A stretch of 64,000 bases of DNA from Ignavibacteria bacterium (GCA_030693705.1 JAUYAB010000008.1:240861-304860); one strand, 5' to 3'; shown: positions 27,585 to 36,569, counted from the stretch's first letter. The notes: generated by a model not told the origin, from the letters alone. Translations and numbers: made by a program.

Positions 27585-28649
27585 TTACTTTTTCTTTTTT
27601 GTTTTCTTAGTCTCTTTTAAGATTTTATTTTCGTCAGCGTTAAGACTTCTTTTAACTTTTTTAACTTCTTCGTCAAAATCACTCTCGTAGTTTTTGTCCT
27701 GCACAACTCTAAATTTGTCATACTCTTCTTCGGCAAGTTTAACGGCAACTTCATGTTTTACCTTACCGGCATCTCTTAAAATATCGTATTCGTTAAATTG
27801 TAAAAAAGCATCAAGTTTAGTAACCCAATCGATCATCTTCATTGATAGATGCCGGGCTGCCTGGCTTTCCGCATAATCAAGATACATGGAAACGATCCGT
27901 TCAAGTTCTTTAATTTCTTTTTCCGTTAAATAATTCTTTGCTACGCTAACGTCGCTCTTAACAATTTTACCTTTGGGAGAATTTTTCCATGTAAGTAAAC
28001 CCATTTGCGGTTTAGATGAGTCGGCGCGTTCCGCAATAAGTTGAGCGGCAGTTAAACCGGTTACCGCCTAATGGAGTTTGTTTTGAACCGTCTTATAAAA
28101 CGTTTGAGTTATTTCGGCATCGTTGCTATAATCGATGCTGCACTGCTGGTAAATATCGGTGATCTTTTGATAGAATCTTCTTTCACTCGCGCGTATCTCG
28201 CGAATCCGTTCTAAGAGTTCGTCAAAATAATCCTTGCCGAACCGTTTACCTTGTTTTAAGCGTTCATCATCAAGAACAAACCCTTTGATCATGAATTCAC
28301 GCAAAGTTTTGGTAGCCCAAATACGGAACTGTGTAGCCTGAAAACTATTGACGCGGTAACCGACCGCGATAATGGCATCTAAATTATAAAACTGAACATA
28401 ATAAGTTTTACCGTCTGAAGCAGTTTGTGCAATTTTTGCACTAACTGAATTTTCATCCAACTCTTTTTCTGCAAAAATGTTCTTTAGATGTTTTGTAATT
28501 ACCGAGCGGTCAACACCGAACAACTCAGCCATTCTTTTTTGGTTTAGCCAAAAAGTTTCATCACTGAATAACACTTCAACTTTTACCTCTCCGGTATCGG
28601 TAGTATAAAGAATAATATCGCTGTTTAGGTTTTCTTTTTCGTTACTCAT
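27585..28649 (-). pseudogene. RhuM-family (virulence RhuM) gene with one in-frame TAG
   Basis: The 193-codon front part is a normal RhuM N-terminus (TFWLNQKRMAELFGVDRSVITKHL, then YNLDAIIAVGYRVNS..FRIWAT). It ends at a TAG (28068-28070) exactly where relatives read KLHYAVTG, and the same frame continues AVTGLTAAQLIAERADSS, then another 139 residues to 27585. A single Tyr codon to TAG change therefore splits an otherwise intact protein of about 354 codons. RhuM genes are common near restriction systems. The C-terminal tail resembles that of DinD. Confidence 0.85.
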
Positions 28650-28660
28650 GTTGCACCACT

Positions 28661-28927
28661 TTAAAAATTACGGTTCTCGATTTGTAAAACTTGATAAATA
28701 AATTTCTCCATTTTGTTAATATCAACAAAATGATCATGAACATTTTTACCGGAACTTAAACTAGAAATTTTAGTTTTTGGAGAAACGATAACAAAACAGC
28801 TTGTCGAAATTGTTCCGACTTTTATTTCGTTTCTGACGGTTAAAATTAGAAGTATCACTATAGGTACACCGCTGTTATGCGCTTTTAATTTATTTACTGT
28901 AATCACTTGGCTTTCTAGTGTTTCCAT
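28661..28927 (-). CDS. Small ORF downstream of the nuclease gene
   Basis: An 88-aa frame from ATG 28927, overlapping the end of the upstream nuclease gene by 38 bp and ending 12 bp before RhuM. It has a hydrophobic strand-like stretch (PIVILLILTV) and a mixed C-terminus. I see no family motif. The nuclease appears to have a natural C-terminus, so a frameshifted continuation is less likely than a coupled small gene or a chance frame. Confidence 0.35.
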   Translation of the reverse strand: METLESQVITVNKLKAHNSGVPIVILLILTVRNEIKVGTISTSCFVIVSPKTKISSLSSGKNVHDHFVDINKMEKFIYQVLQIENRNF

Positions 28928-30392
28928 CAATTACTATCATGACGACTTTAGTCGGATAATCTAGGTCTATACTCTCAAACCCATGCATTTTGGGGGTCAA
29001 CAGTTTAACACTGTTCTGTGGAGGGGCTGGTGGTAATGTTTTTTCAGTTAGGTCTAGAATGCATAAAACAGCTAGCTGTTTGGTATTGCTTGAAGCATAA
29101 GCAACAGGTTGTTTGCCGTATTTTTCAAAAAGTTCATCGCGATCTGAAATAGAATACTCAACTTTTAGTTCTGCAATAATCCCATTATAGCCTATTTCAA
29201 TTCTGCCACCTGCTAAGTGAGCTTCCTTGGATATTGATTCTCCAAGGTAAGGAAGACCAATTAGATGCTGTATGAGATTGTCTCTGAAAGTATTTTCCAA
29301 TATTTTGTTTTGGTTTTTATACACACCTTGTTGCAGACAAAACCCCTGATAATTTAATATCCCACTCAAAAGATGTAGAAAATCTTCTTTTTCTTCCTTG
29401 TCGAGGTCAGGTAATTCTTTTTCAATTGAATTAGAAATATCTAACACCACTTTGTTCATCTTTTTAAACCCGGTAAGGAAGTATGTTGAATTAGGATCCA
29501 AAACTTTTACAATTAGTTGATCATAACCAATGATGGTTGGGTACTCAATGTCACCAGAAGTGTTCAAGAAATAACCCAATAATCGTATCGATATTGATTC
29601 ATCAAAATTATTTTGAGGATACTTGAACACCACTTGGCCTGAAATATTGTACTCATTCTTGCGGTTCCTTTTTACTTCAGGAAGTGATATGTCAAACCAA
29701 TTATTACTAGAAGTTGAGACAGGCTTTAATATGAGCGTATCGAATCCATCCGGCCATTGATTTATGGAAAGTTTTCCTTTGATTGTGTACAATTCTTCCG
29801 GCTTCAAGATTTGCGGATTAGCCCAAGGCTCTCCATCAATAGTAAACTGAATGGATAGTAATATAATCGTCGGCTCAACTTTTTCTTCAATCATGCTGTT
29901 TCCTTTTCTTCGTATTTCCAAAAATGGGTCAACTTCAAAGGTGTAGATGGTTGGAAAGGGAATTTTCATAAACCGATCAAGTACTTTCTTTATTCCACCA
30001 ACTTTGTTCATCTGCAAAATGAGTTGTCTTAACTCTTTAATGTCGGCTTGAAAATCAGGAATATAATTGAAATAACTTAAATCGATCTGTTCAATGATTG
30101 TTTTACTGGTTTTTAGGTCGGCATCACCATCATCTGCATTCATCTTTTTTTGTCCCCATTTTAAGAGATGGAACAAAGAAGAAATTAATAAACTGTAGTA
30201 TTTGAAAAAGCCTGCATCGAATTTTCCCTTTGTAGCTTTAACGAGTTTGCCTATTTCTGAATTGATTAATTCCTCAATTGAAATAAGAGACTGAATATTA
30301 GATATATCGAATGCATAAAAATTTGCAAGCAATTCATTTCTCAGATTTTCCTGAGACTTCACTAATTCTGGATTGTATTTTCTATAATTCAT
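28890..30392 (-). CDS. PD-(D/E)XK nuclease-like protein of an uncharacterised two-gene operon
   Basis: A 500-aa protein. The N-terminal half is helical (1-150), the middle is beta-rich (about 165-310), and the C-terminal part (about 340-500) has a restriction-nuclease-like core: FRDNLIQHLIG helix, AHLAGGRIEIGYNGIIAELKVEY (Glu in place of the usual Asp, then Glu-Leu-Lys), and a following helix with QPVAYAS and the strand LAVLCILDL. It ends GNTRKPSDYSK. The gene overlaps its upstream partner by 11 bp, so the two are coupled. No phage or transposase genes adjoin. A defence role is inference. Confidence 0.7.
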   Translation of the reverse strand: MNYRKYNPELVKSQENLRNELLANFYAFDISNIQSLISIEELINSEIGKLVKATKGKFDAGFFKYYSLLISSLFHLLKWGQKKMNADDGDADLKTSKTIIEQIDLSYFNYIPDFQADIKELRQLILQMNKVGGIKKVLDRFMKIPFPTIYTFEVDPFLEIRRKGNSMIEEKVEPTIILLSIQFTIDGEPWANPQILKPEELYTIKGKLSINQWPDGFDTLILKPVSTSSNNWFDISLPEVKRNRKNEYNISGQVVFKYPQNNFDESISIRLLGYFLNTSGDIEYPTIIGYDQLIVKVLDPNSTYFLTGFKKMNKVVLDISNSIEKELPDLDKEEKEDFLHLLSGILNYQGFCLQQGVYKNQNKILENTFRDNLIQHLIGLPYLGESISKEAHLAGGRIEIGYNGIIAELKVEYSISDRDELFEKYGKQPVAYASSNTKQLAVLCILDLTEKTLPPAPPQNSVKLLTPKMHGFESIDLDYPTKVVMIVIDGNTRKPSDYSK

Positions 30393-33069
30393 GATTTACG
30401 ATAGATTTAATAAACATCGCATCTATTAGCTGGTTTGCCACTGTTGTTTCGATGTTCGCAATTCTCTCACAACTTTGATTTGTTTTAGTTGCAAATTCAT
30501 TCGATTTGTTTTGTTCAACAACTTGATTAAAATAATTTGACAGTTCATTTATTTCACGGTGAAGGTTAAAGAAACCGAGAATTCCATATAATTCAAATAC
30601 ATCTGTAAAATAGCGGCCGTCAATTTTATGTCTTATCAACTCCTTAATGAGTAAAATATTTTGTGTAATAACATCTTGGGGTAATTGATAGATTGTTTTA
30701 AACAATTCATTTCGGCTATCGAATGCGTGATCATAATAATCGGGTTTTGTCCTAGACAGGAATCCAATGGTTTGTTGTAACCACAGTTCATTGAACTCAG
30801 GTGATTGGTTACGAATTCTTGTCAGCTTTTCAATGAAATCAACATCTGTGTAATAATCCTTTGAGTTGCAAAACTTCACTACATAGTCTTTTACTATTCT
30901 TAGGTACATCTCTTGGTTTTCTTTTGTAATAAAAAGAAGAATATCAACCAGTTCTTGGCAATATTTAAAATTTTTCTCGTTATAATAGCTTTCTTCCAAT
31001 GCCGCAATTCTATTTATAAGAATTAGCTTTTGATGCTTAGTGAGAAAAGGTAAGATTTTGTAAGATAAATCCGCCGCTCTCTTATGAATTACGACATAGG
31101 AATCGATAACTGCTTGAAGAATGATTTGTATCTGTTCGTCTTCAACTTGATGAGGGAATTTTCTAATAACCGAACCAAAAGCTTCAAATGCCTTTCCTTT
31201 AATGCCTCTATCTATATCCTTCATAAAAACTTTGATTATATCAATCAAAGTTTGGGTAACAAGTTGATCGTTATTGTCAATTAGATGTGTTATAAAATTG
31301 ATGCCCTCATATCTAACTTGTTTCGAATCAGTATCGAGGAGATAATTGTAGATAGTGGGTAGTAATTCAGCTAAATAGATAGGATTATTCACCGACCTTC
31401 TGATTACTGCAATTAATTCGCTTTTGAGATAACCATTTGAAGCACTATCAAGATTAGAAATAATATCAAGAATCTTCACATGATTTTGAGAGTCCACACT
31501 ATTTTTAATCAGATTCTGAATAGTAGTCTCAGCGAGTTGGATAATTCTCTTTAGTTCTAACTCCCGAGATTGAATGTTGAGAAAATTCTCATTCTGAAAT
31601 GGATTAAAGGTAGAAATCTGGTCTTTGGGTTTGTCTAACTCTTTGACGTACCATTCAAAAGTGTCTAAATCCTTAATACTATTAACCAGAAATCCTAACA
31701 AAGCATCAAAATGTTTAGAAATAAGCCCTTGCTTCTCTTTCGAAATATCTTTAATCGTTGAAAGGGCTTTTTCTCTTAACTCCTTAGTCGTTTCTTTTGC
31801 CAGAACTATTTGTAGTATTCTGTCAATAATATTGTTTGTGATTTCTTGCGACTTTGCAACAAGATTATTTTCCAGCAAGACAATTTTGAAAAAGTGGATA
31901 AGTTCAACTTTTGCTCCCAACGAAAGGCTTGAGTAAACTTTGTCAATCTCTAGGATTACTACTTCGGGTGAATGAACATAGATTTTGCTTAATGTTAAGC
32001 AGGTGATTCGATCTGCAGATTCCTCATATTTGTCATCTTCAAGCTCAAGCGATTTGATAATTGTTGCGATACAAGGAGTAATTATTTTGGGATTAACCGA
32101 AATTAGTTCTTGTAACAAATAATTAATATTGATTCTCTTTGTCTTATCATTAACCTCAAGCTGTTTGTTAATAAGTTCATTTAGATAATCATCCTCTTTT
32201 TCATAGACATCATTCAGAAACTTCATGCAATTAGGGTATATAGGATGACTATCATATGGATCACCTATATGGCGTTTATACCATAAATTGTCAAGGATTA
32301 TATCAACTAATGAATCATAATTTCTTATATTTTTGTAATCAATGGTGATTCTAAGAATTCCAACAGCACTATCAAGATTACAATTTTTTTTAACAGCTGA
32401 AATCAATCTTTCAAACGCAAAGGAAGACAATTTCTTTCCTGTGTGTAGTACTTGTTCTGCTGCCAGGAGTATTTTTTCACCAAAATTATCATTATCAAAA
32501 AACAAGGACAATGAGTCAAGTGCAGTATCACTAAAAAACTGAGGAGAAAGTTTACTTGCTTCCAGAATCTTTACGGCAACGATACTTTTATCCGTCTGTT
32601 CTTCAAATAATCGTATAAGGTTAAGAATTGATAGTGTTGTTATTTCTCCCTTAGACTTTTCTTTAGCAATCAGATCATGAACTTCCGTTGCTAATGCAAG
32701 TTTTTTTTCTTTTTCTTCTTCCTCCACCTTCTTTAAATTTTCTTGCTGTTTTTTATGATCGTTAATTACATCATTACCGAAGTTTTCATGGTGAATCTCC
32801 TGCTTAAACTCGCATGATTGACAGTTGCCAAGAATAAAATCCCTCGCAATCCATTCAAAATTCATGGCCTCTGATCCACCAGTCGAATGGGGACAAGAAA
32901 TGCGTAAACTAATTGGCAGATTATACATTTCGGCAATTAATCCACTCGATACATTTTCTATATTTATGTGCTTACACGAATTTTTCACAGAGGGTAAGAG
33001 CCCCTTGTTTCTCTCTCCGAGGGCTATGGTGTCTTTTAATTGTTTTTGGTCGCTATCAATCTTGGTCAT
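30382..33069 (-). CDS. Large zinc-finger/alpha-solenoid (HEAT/ARM-like) protein, function unknown
   Basis: The 895-aa protein opens with a Cys/His cluster (CKH at about 32, CPH at about 59, CQSC at about 82) that could bind zinc, then a charged coiled coil (110-150), and then about 700 residues of paired amphipathic helices with the rhythm of HEAT/ARM repeats (for example REKALSTIKDIS, VRYEGINFITHLID, IKGKAFEAFGSVI). No enzymatic motif is visible. It is first in an operon with the PD-(D/E)XK protein (11-bp overlap). By analogy with other multi-gene defence loci it might sense or scaffold, but this is inference. Confidence 0.7.
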   Translation of the reverse strand: MTKIDSDQKQLKDTIALGERNKGLLPSVKNSCKHINIENVSSGLIAEMYNLPISLRISCPHSTGGSEAMNFEWIARDFILGNCQSCEFKQEIHHENFGNDVINDHKKQQENLKKVEEEEKEKKLALATEVHDLIAKEKSKGEITTLSILNLIRLFEEQTDKSIVAVKILEASKLSPQFFSDTALDSLSLFFDNDNFGEKILLAAEQVLHTGKKLSSFAFERLISAVKKNCNLDSAVGILRITIDYKNIRNYDSLVDIILDNLWYKRHIGDPYDSHPIYPNCMKFLNDVYEKEDDYLNELINKQLEVNDKTKRININYLLQELISVNPKIITPCIATIIKSLELEDDKYEESADRITCLTLSKIYVHSPEVVILEIDKVYSSLSLGAKVELIHFFKIVLLENNLVAKSQEITNNIIDRILQIVLAKETTKELREKALSTIKDISKEKQGLISKHFDALLGFLVNSIKDLDTFEWYVKELDKPKDQISTFNPFQNENFLNIQSRELELKRIIQLAETTIQNLIKNSVDSQNHVKILDIISNLDSASNGYLKSELIAVIRRSVNNPIYLAELLPTIYNYLLDTDSKQVRYEGINFITHLIDNNDQLVTQTLIDIIKVFMKDIDRGIKGKAFEAFGSVIRKFPHQVEDEQIQIILQAVIDSYVVIHKRAADLSYKILPFLTKHQKLILINRIAALEESYYNEKNFKYCQELVDILLFITKENQEMYLRIVKDYVVKFCNSKDYYTDVDFIEKLTRIRNQSPEFNELWLQQTIGFLSRTKPDYYDHAFDSRNELFKTIYQLPQDVITQNILLIKELIRHKIDGRYFTDVFELYGILGFFNLHREINELSNYFNQVVEQNKSNEFATKTNQSCERIANIETTVANQLIDAMFIKSIVNHEL

Positions 33070-33383
33070 TTGTTTTTTTAGAGTTTTCCTAATTGTATAT
33101 AATAATTATTTTTATGAACCATCCTACAAATATTTAATATTACTGTTTTTATCAGTTTATATTTGGTCTCCATAGAAAATAGAATTACTACATTGTGCAA
33201 GTCCAGCCAAAAGAAATTACTAGAAGATTTTGGTCAGTTACTTACAATAAAAACATACAACTTTTCTGCTAATAAAATTCACAAAAAGGTTTTGCTTAAA
33301 TATCTTGATTATATCGTTTCTAAACAACTTAAAGATCTAAACTTCCAAGAGATTGAAATTTATATTATTCATAAAGTTACCGT

Positions 33384-33596
33384 TCAGAAAGTTTCTTGAT
33401 CATAGCAAAAACAACTTATGGGTGTCGATAAGTTTTTCTTTTCATTATTCCGAACAACATTCAGAAATTTTTTTTCGCTTAATTCTTGTTTGCGTGTTTG
33501 AAATGCAAAATTGGTTTGAGCAAAAGTAACTGCAAGTAAAATTCTAAATATTAACCACTTTCTTGCCGCCTCATTCATTTTTTTCCTTCTTAACAA
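33384..33596 (-). pseudogene. DinD remnant
   Basis: About 35 codons (AVTFAQTNFAFQTRKQELSE, then KKFLNVVRNNEKKNL) align with DinD residues around 108-140 ([28 protein letters not shown]) but nothing before or after in any frame continues the similarity. It is the fragment of a second dinD-like gene. The neighbouring gaps 33070-33383 and 33597-33656 show no supportable gene. Confidence 0.6.
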
Positions 33597-33656
33597 TAAA
33601 CCCGTTTAATTCGTTGTTAAGTTATTTTTAGTTTGGGAGTTATATGTGCAGCATAC

Positions 33657-34364
33657 TTATTGCTGAGGTGGTGGCGGGGGAGTTGTCCCGCCGCCGTTAT
33701 CGGGCTTATCGGGACTCCCGCCCAGGTCGTACACTACACGCGCCGCAAAATACTGATTGTAAAATGCGTTTTCTTTTTCGCGTAACAGTTCTACCTGGTT
33801 ATCAAGCCGTTCTTTAATTAACTTATCCGTACTTTCAAACAAGTCGTCAAGTTTTGTTCTTAACGCGCTTTTGTTTGTATGTCCGGTTGTTTTATTTGCG
33901 GCGGAATTTTCCAGAGCCGTTATTTTGCCGCCTAAGGCGCTTAACGTTTCTGCGGTTATTCCGTACGCTTGCAGATTAGCGGTATTCAAAACAGCCGTAT
34001 CGTAGATGGATTTTATTTTCAGCCGTAGTTCCGAATCCCGCAATCTTTTCAACTTGCTTTCGCTTATGCCGGCAAGGGATTTTAACTCTTCGTCTTTTTC
34101 CTTTACCGCATAATCATATAAAGCAGATTTTACCGGAAGAAAAGCTTTCATTACTTCATCTTCCTTAACATGCACTACCGAAGTTTTTCCCGATGTTGCG
34201 TTTGTAAACTCAATATCGGTTGTTTTTATTGCCTCGATCTTGTTGTGCAGTTCGGTGATCGTTTCTTCAAAGACAGGTATAGTTGATGTTACTACCGTAT
34301 TGGCGTCTAATACCGCCTTTACGGATTTGAACATGTTATACTTGTTTTCTTCTCTATTTGTCAT
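33657..34364 (-). CDS. Helical protein of unknown function with poly-Pro tail
   Basis: A 235-aa, almost wholly helical protein (heptad-like runs at 20-60, 85-130 and 165-200), ending in a flexible tail GGGTTPPPPPQQ. No signal peptide or membrane segment. It is the last of three minus-strand genes divergent from a WYL regulator; 31 bp separate it from the coiled-coil gene. I do not recognise the family. Confidence 0.7.
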   Translation of the reverse strand: MTNREENKYNMFKSVKAVLDANTVVTSTIPVFEETITELHNKIEAIKTTDIEFTNATSGKTSVVHVKEDEVMKAFLPVKSALYDYAVKEKDEELKSLAGISESKLKRLRDSELRLKIKSIYDTAVLNTANLQAYGITAETLSALGGKITALENSAANKTTGHTNKSALRTKLDDLFESTDKLIKERLDNQVELLREKENAFYNQYFAARVVYDLGGSPDKPDNGGGTTPPPPPQQ

Positions 34365-34395
34365 TTTATTTGAACCTTTCTTTTTGTTTAGTGAA

Positions 34396-34809
34396 TTAAA
34401 CGGGTTTTAATTTCTTACTTTTCATTTCTTCATTTTTCGCTTGTTTTCGATGTTTTTGCGCCGCATTTCTATTTTGTAAGTTCTCCATTCCATTTTGTAA
34501 GCTCTCCACTTTACTTTGCATCCTTTCTATCCGGTTTTGCATGCTCTCCATTTTGTTTTGTAAGCCCGCACTTGTGCTTTGCGTCAATGTAAATGGCTTT
34601 TGCAAGGCTCCACTTTTGTTTTGTTTACTCTCCATTTGGCTTTGCAACATCTCCATTTCATTTTGCAGCCCTGCATTTCCATTTTGTAAGGCTGCATTTC
34701 TCCGTTGTATTCTTTCCATTCTGCTTTGCAATGCTGCATTTTTCCATTGTAAGTCTCCCATTTGGCTTTGCATCATTGTAAATACCAATTGTTTACGCAG
34801 CGGATTCAT
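34396..34809 (-). CDS. Heptad-repeat coiled-coil protein (LQNxMES repeats)
   Basis: From the ATG at 34809, which overlaps the upstream stop as ATGA, the product is 137 aa. About residues 20-125 are 15 nearly uninterrupted 7-residue repeats of the form (L/M/I)Q-x-x-(M/N)-x-x: LQSRMER, LQNEMEM, LQNKMES, MQNRIER, LQNGMEN. At the DNA level this is a degenerate 21-bp tandem array. The product should be one long coiled coil. Its function is unknown; expansion or contraction by slippage is possible. Confidence 0.65.
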   Translation of the reverse strand: MNPLRKQLVFTMMQSQMGDLQWKNAALQSRMERIQRRNAALQNGNAGLQNEMEMLQSQMESKQNKSGALQKPFTLTQSTSAGLQNKMESMQNRIERMQSKVESLQNGMENLQNRNAAQKHRKQAKNEEMKSKKLKPV

Positions 34810-35147
34810 TGCATGCACCCCTTTTCTATTTTCCATTCTTGCGGAATAGTTATGTTTCGCTCTTCGTTGTTTAGCAGATAGTCGTTATAGATTGCCGCTA
34901 TCGATTCGTTACTTAGCGCCTCCCACAGAAATTCCGGCATCGGATGTTTACTAAAAATTTTCTTCACAACCTCTTTTGAAACGGGATATTCGTATAACCC
35001 GTTCTTTAAGTATTGAAGAATCAACTCCTTTCCGTTATCCCTTAAACGAAGATTTCCGAAATTGATTTTTATCTTTTCTGCGGTAATGGTTTTTTGCACA
35101 ACCTTTCCTTTCTTATTTAATGGTTTATTTGGTTTTCGCTTTTTCAT
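34806..35147 (-). CDS. Small basic protein of unknown function, first gene of a WYL-linked cluster
   Basis: A 113-aa protein with a very basic N-terminus (KKRKPNKPLNKKGK) and a mixed alpha/beta remainder (GKELILQYLKNGLYEYPVSK, then PEFLWEALSNESIAAIYNDYL). It starts the three-gene cluster divergent from the WYL regulator, 153 bp away, and its stop overlaps the start of the coiled-coil gene. Nucleic-acid binding is possible from the charge only. Confidence 0.65.
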   Translation of the reverse strand: MKKRKPNKPLNKKGKVVQKTITAEKIKINFGNLRLRDNGKELILQYLKNGLYEYPVSKEVVKKIFSKHPMPEFLWEALSNESIAAIYNDYLLNNEERNITIPQEWKIEKGCMQ

Positions 35148-35300
35148 GCTGTACTACCATAGTTAACGTTATAAAAACCTTTTGGTTTTTTTTCTGTTGT
35201 AAAATATTTATACTGATTTATAAAACGGTATCACAGACTGCTCCTTTTTTAGGTTGAAGAATTCTTACTATTTTTCGACATCAAAAACTTATGGGCTGTT

Positions 35301-36164
35301 ATGTTCGAAGTGCAAAGGGTTGTTAAACGAAGAATTGAAATCGTCGGATTATGCTTAAACGTTGGAGAAGCGCAAAAGATTTCTCTTGCTGATTTGGCGG
35401 AAGAGTTTCATGTGGATGAACTAACTATTAAAAGAGACCTGAAAGAACTACGGTTCGTCGGGATTGATATTCATTCGACAAAAAATTTCGGGGTTATTGT
35501 CTCTACTCATGTCTCACATGATAAAATAAAAGAGATACTCCTCCATTATGCCGGAATTATTAATTACAATAATGTTTATGATAAATCAACTGCATTGCTG
35601 GTTGAAAAAAAGTCGGCTTCGGCGCTCAACCATTTTATCCGGTTGCAGTTGTGTATCGAAAACTGCTGTAAGGCAAAGATAGTTTATCACCATCATAATT
35701 TTGAAACACAAGAACGAATTGTTAATCCGCTCCTTATTTTTCACAGTGAAGGAAGTTGGAGATTGCTAACACAAGAAGATGGAATTGTAAAACAATTTCA
35801 TTTAGATAAAATTTCAAGCGTGGAAAGTACGGATCAATCCTTTCAACGCATGTCAAAAGAAAAATTTGAGAACTTGTTCAAACATTCATGGGGGAGTTGG
35901 ATAGGAAAAGATAAATTTCATGTAAGACTTCTCTTTGATAAAGTCTGGGCGGAAAGAATTAATCAGCGGATGCTTGTCTCCGATCAGAAAATTATTAATC
36001 AACCGGGCGGCAGTATTCTCTTTGAAGCGGAAGTAAACTCCCTTGCTGAAATTGCAAGCTGGATCGTAAGCCGCGGTAAAGGCTGCACAGTTCTTGCCCC
36101 TGAAGAATTGAAAGAGCAGGTTGTTAAGATTGCAAAGGATACATTAAGCAATTACAAAAAGTAA
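35301..36164 (+). CDS. WYL-domain transcriptional regulator
   Basis: A 287-aa regulator with an N-terminal DeoR-like helix-turn-helix (about 20-60; ISLADLAEEFHVDELTIKRDL), a central WYL domain (about 115-185; KAKIVYHHHNF, ERIVNPLLIFHSEGSWRLLTQ, FHLDKISSVE), and a C-terminal WCX-like extension (about 205-285). WYL regulators often control defence loci and respond to nucleic-acid ligands. It is divergent from three unknown genes, and the shared 153-bp gap probably contains both promoters. Confidence 0.88.
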   Translation: MFEVQRVVKRRIEIVGLCLNVGEAQKISLADLAEEFHVDELTIKRDLKELRFVGIDIHSTKNFGVIVSTHVSHDKIKEILLHYAGIINYNNVYDKSTALLVEKKSASALNHFIRLQLCIENCCKAKIVYHHHNFETQERIVNPLLIFHSEGSWRLLTQEDGIVKQFHLDKISSVESTDQSFQRMSKEKFENLFKHSWGSWIGKDKFHVRLLFDKVWAERINQRMLVSDQKIINQPGGSILFEAEVNSLAEIASWIVSRGKGCTVLAPEELKEQVVKIAKDTLSNYKK

Positions 36165-36219
36165 CTCGCGCTTAAGATTCTTCGCCGTGGAATTAATCCC
36201 GCTTTGTGTTTTGTTTTTC

Positions 36220-36303
36220 TCCCCTCTTGAGAGGGGTTCGGGGGTGTGTCCTTAATAATTCTTAATCTTAATCTTGTTCTTACTCATTTTTACACACCCC
36301 TAA
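36220..36303. repeat. GC-rich inverted repeat unit (copy 6), right half interrupted
   Basis: Half B CCCCTCTTGAGAGGGG..GGGGGTGTGTC (36222-36250), linker with CTTAATCTTAATC, then half A breaks off after ACACACCCCTAA (36291-36303), where a MITE-like repeat begins. The interruption point matches that at 18.9 kb, so the MITE may target this sequence. Confidence 0.75.
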
Positions 36304-36461
36304 CCATGCAGAACCGGAATCAAAAAGGAATAATGAATATCGAACAAGGAATTTCGAATGATGATCTGCCGCGACGGATGAAATTCTAATGGCATTCACA
36401 TCGAAATTCATTATTCCTTGTTCAATATTCGATATTTATTTATCGTTAACATGTTATCAAT
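36299..36461. repeat. MITE-like dispersed repeat (copy 2)
   Basis: Second copy of the element at 18936-19117 (AATAATGAATATCGAACAAG.. and ..TTGTTCAATATTCGATATT), without the extra hairpin. It occupies most of the gap between the WYL gene and the alpha-2-macroglobulin gene. Confidence 0.75.
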
Positions 36462-36569
36462 TAATTTGGAACGGTTGAATGTCTTCATGATTGAATGAAA
36501 ACCATTCATCCATTCACTTTCATTCAACCATTCTTTCAGTTTTTTGTACATAATATTTTTGCTAACTAT

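Noticed and set aside
28661..30392. Frameshift joining the nuclease to the 88-codon downstream frame
   Set aside because: The nuclease ends in a natural-looking GNTRKPSDYSK terminus, so no frameshift is needed; the small frame is listed separately at low confidence.
33163..33399. 78-codon plus-strand frame left of the DinD remnant
   Set aside because: TTG start without a ribosome-binding site, AT-driven composition and no recognisable domain; treated as chance.
34541..34849. Plus-strand frame of 102 codons opposite the coiled-coil gene
   Set aside because: It is the antisense image of the 21-bp repeat array (Phe/Cys/His-rich); the minus-strand frame gives clean heptads and a coupled start.
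17389..36303. CRISPR array made of the repeated GC-rich motif
   Set aside because: Copies are kilobases apart, in inverted pairs, and have no regular spacers or cas genes.
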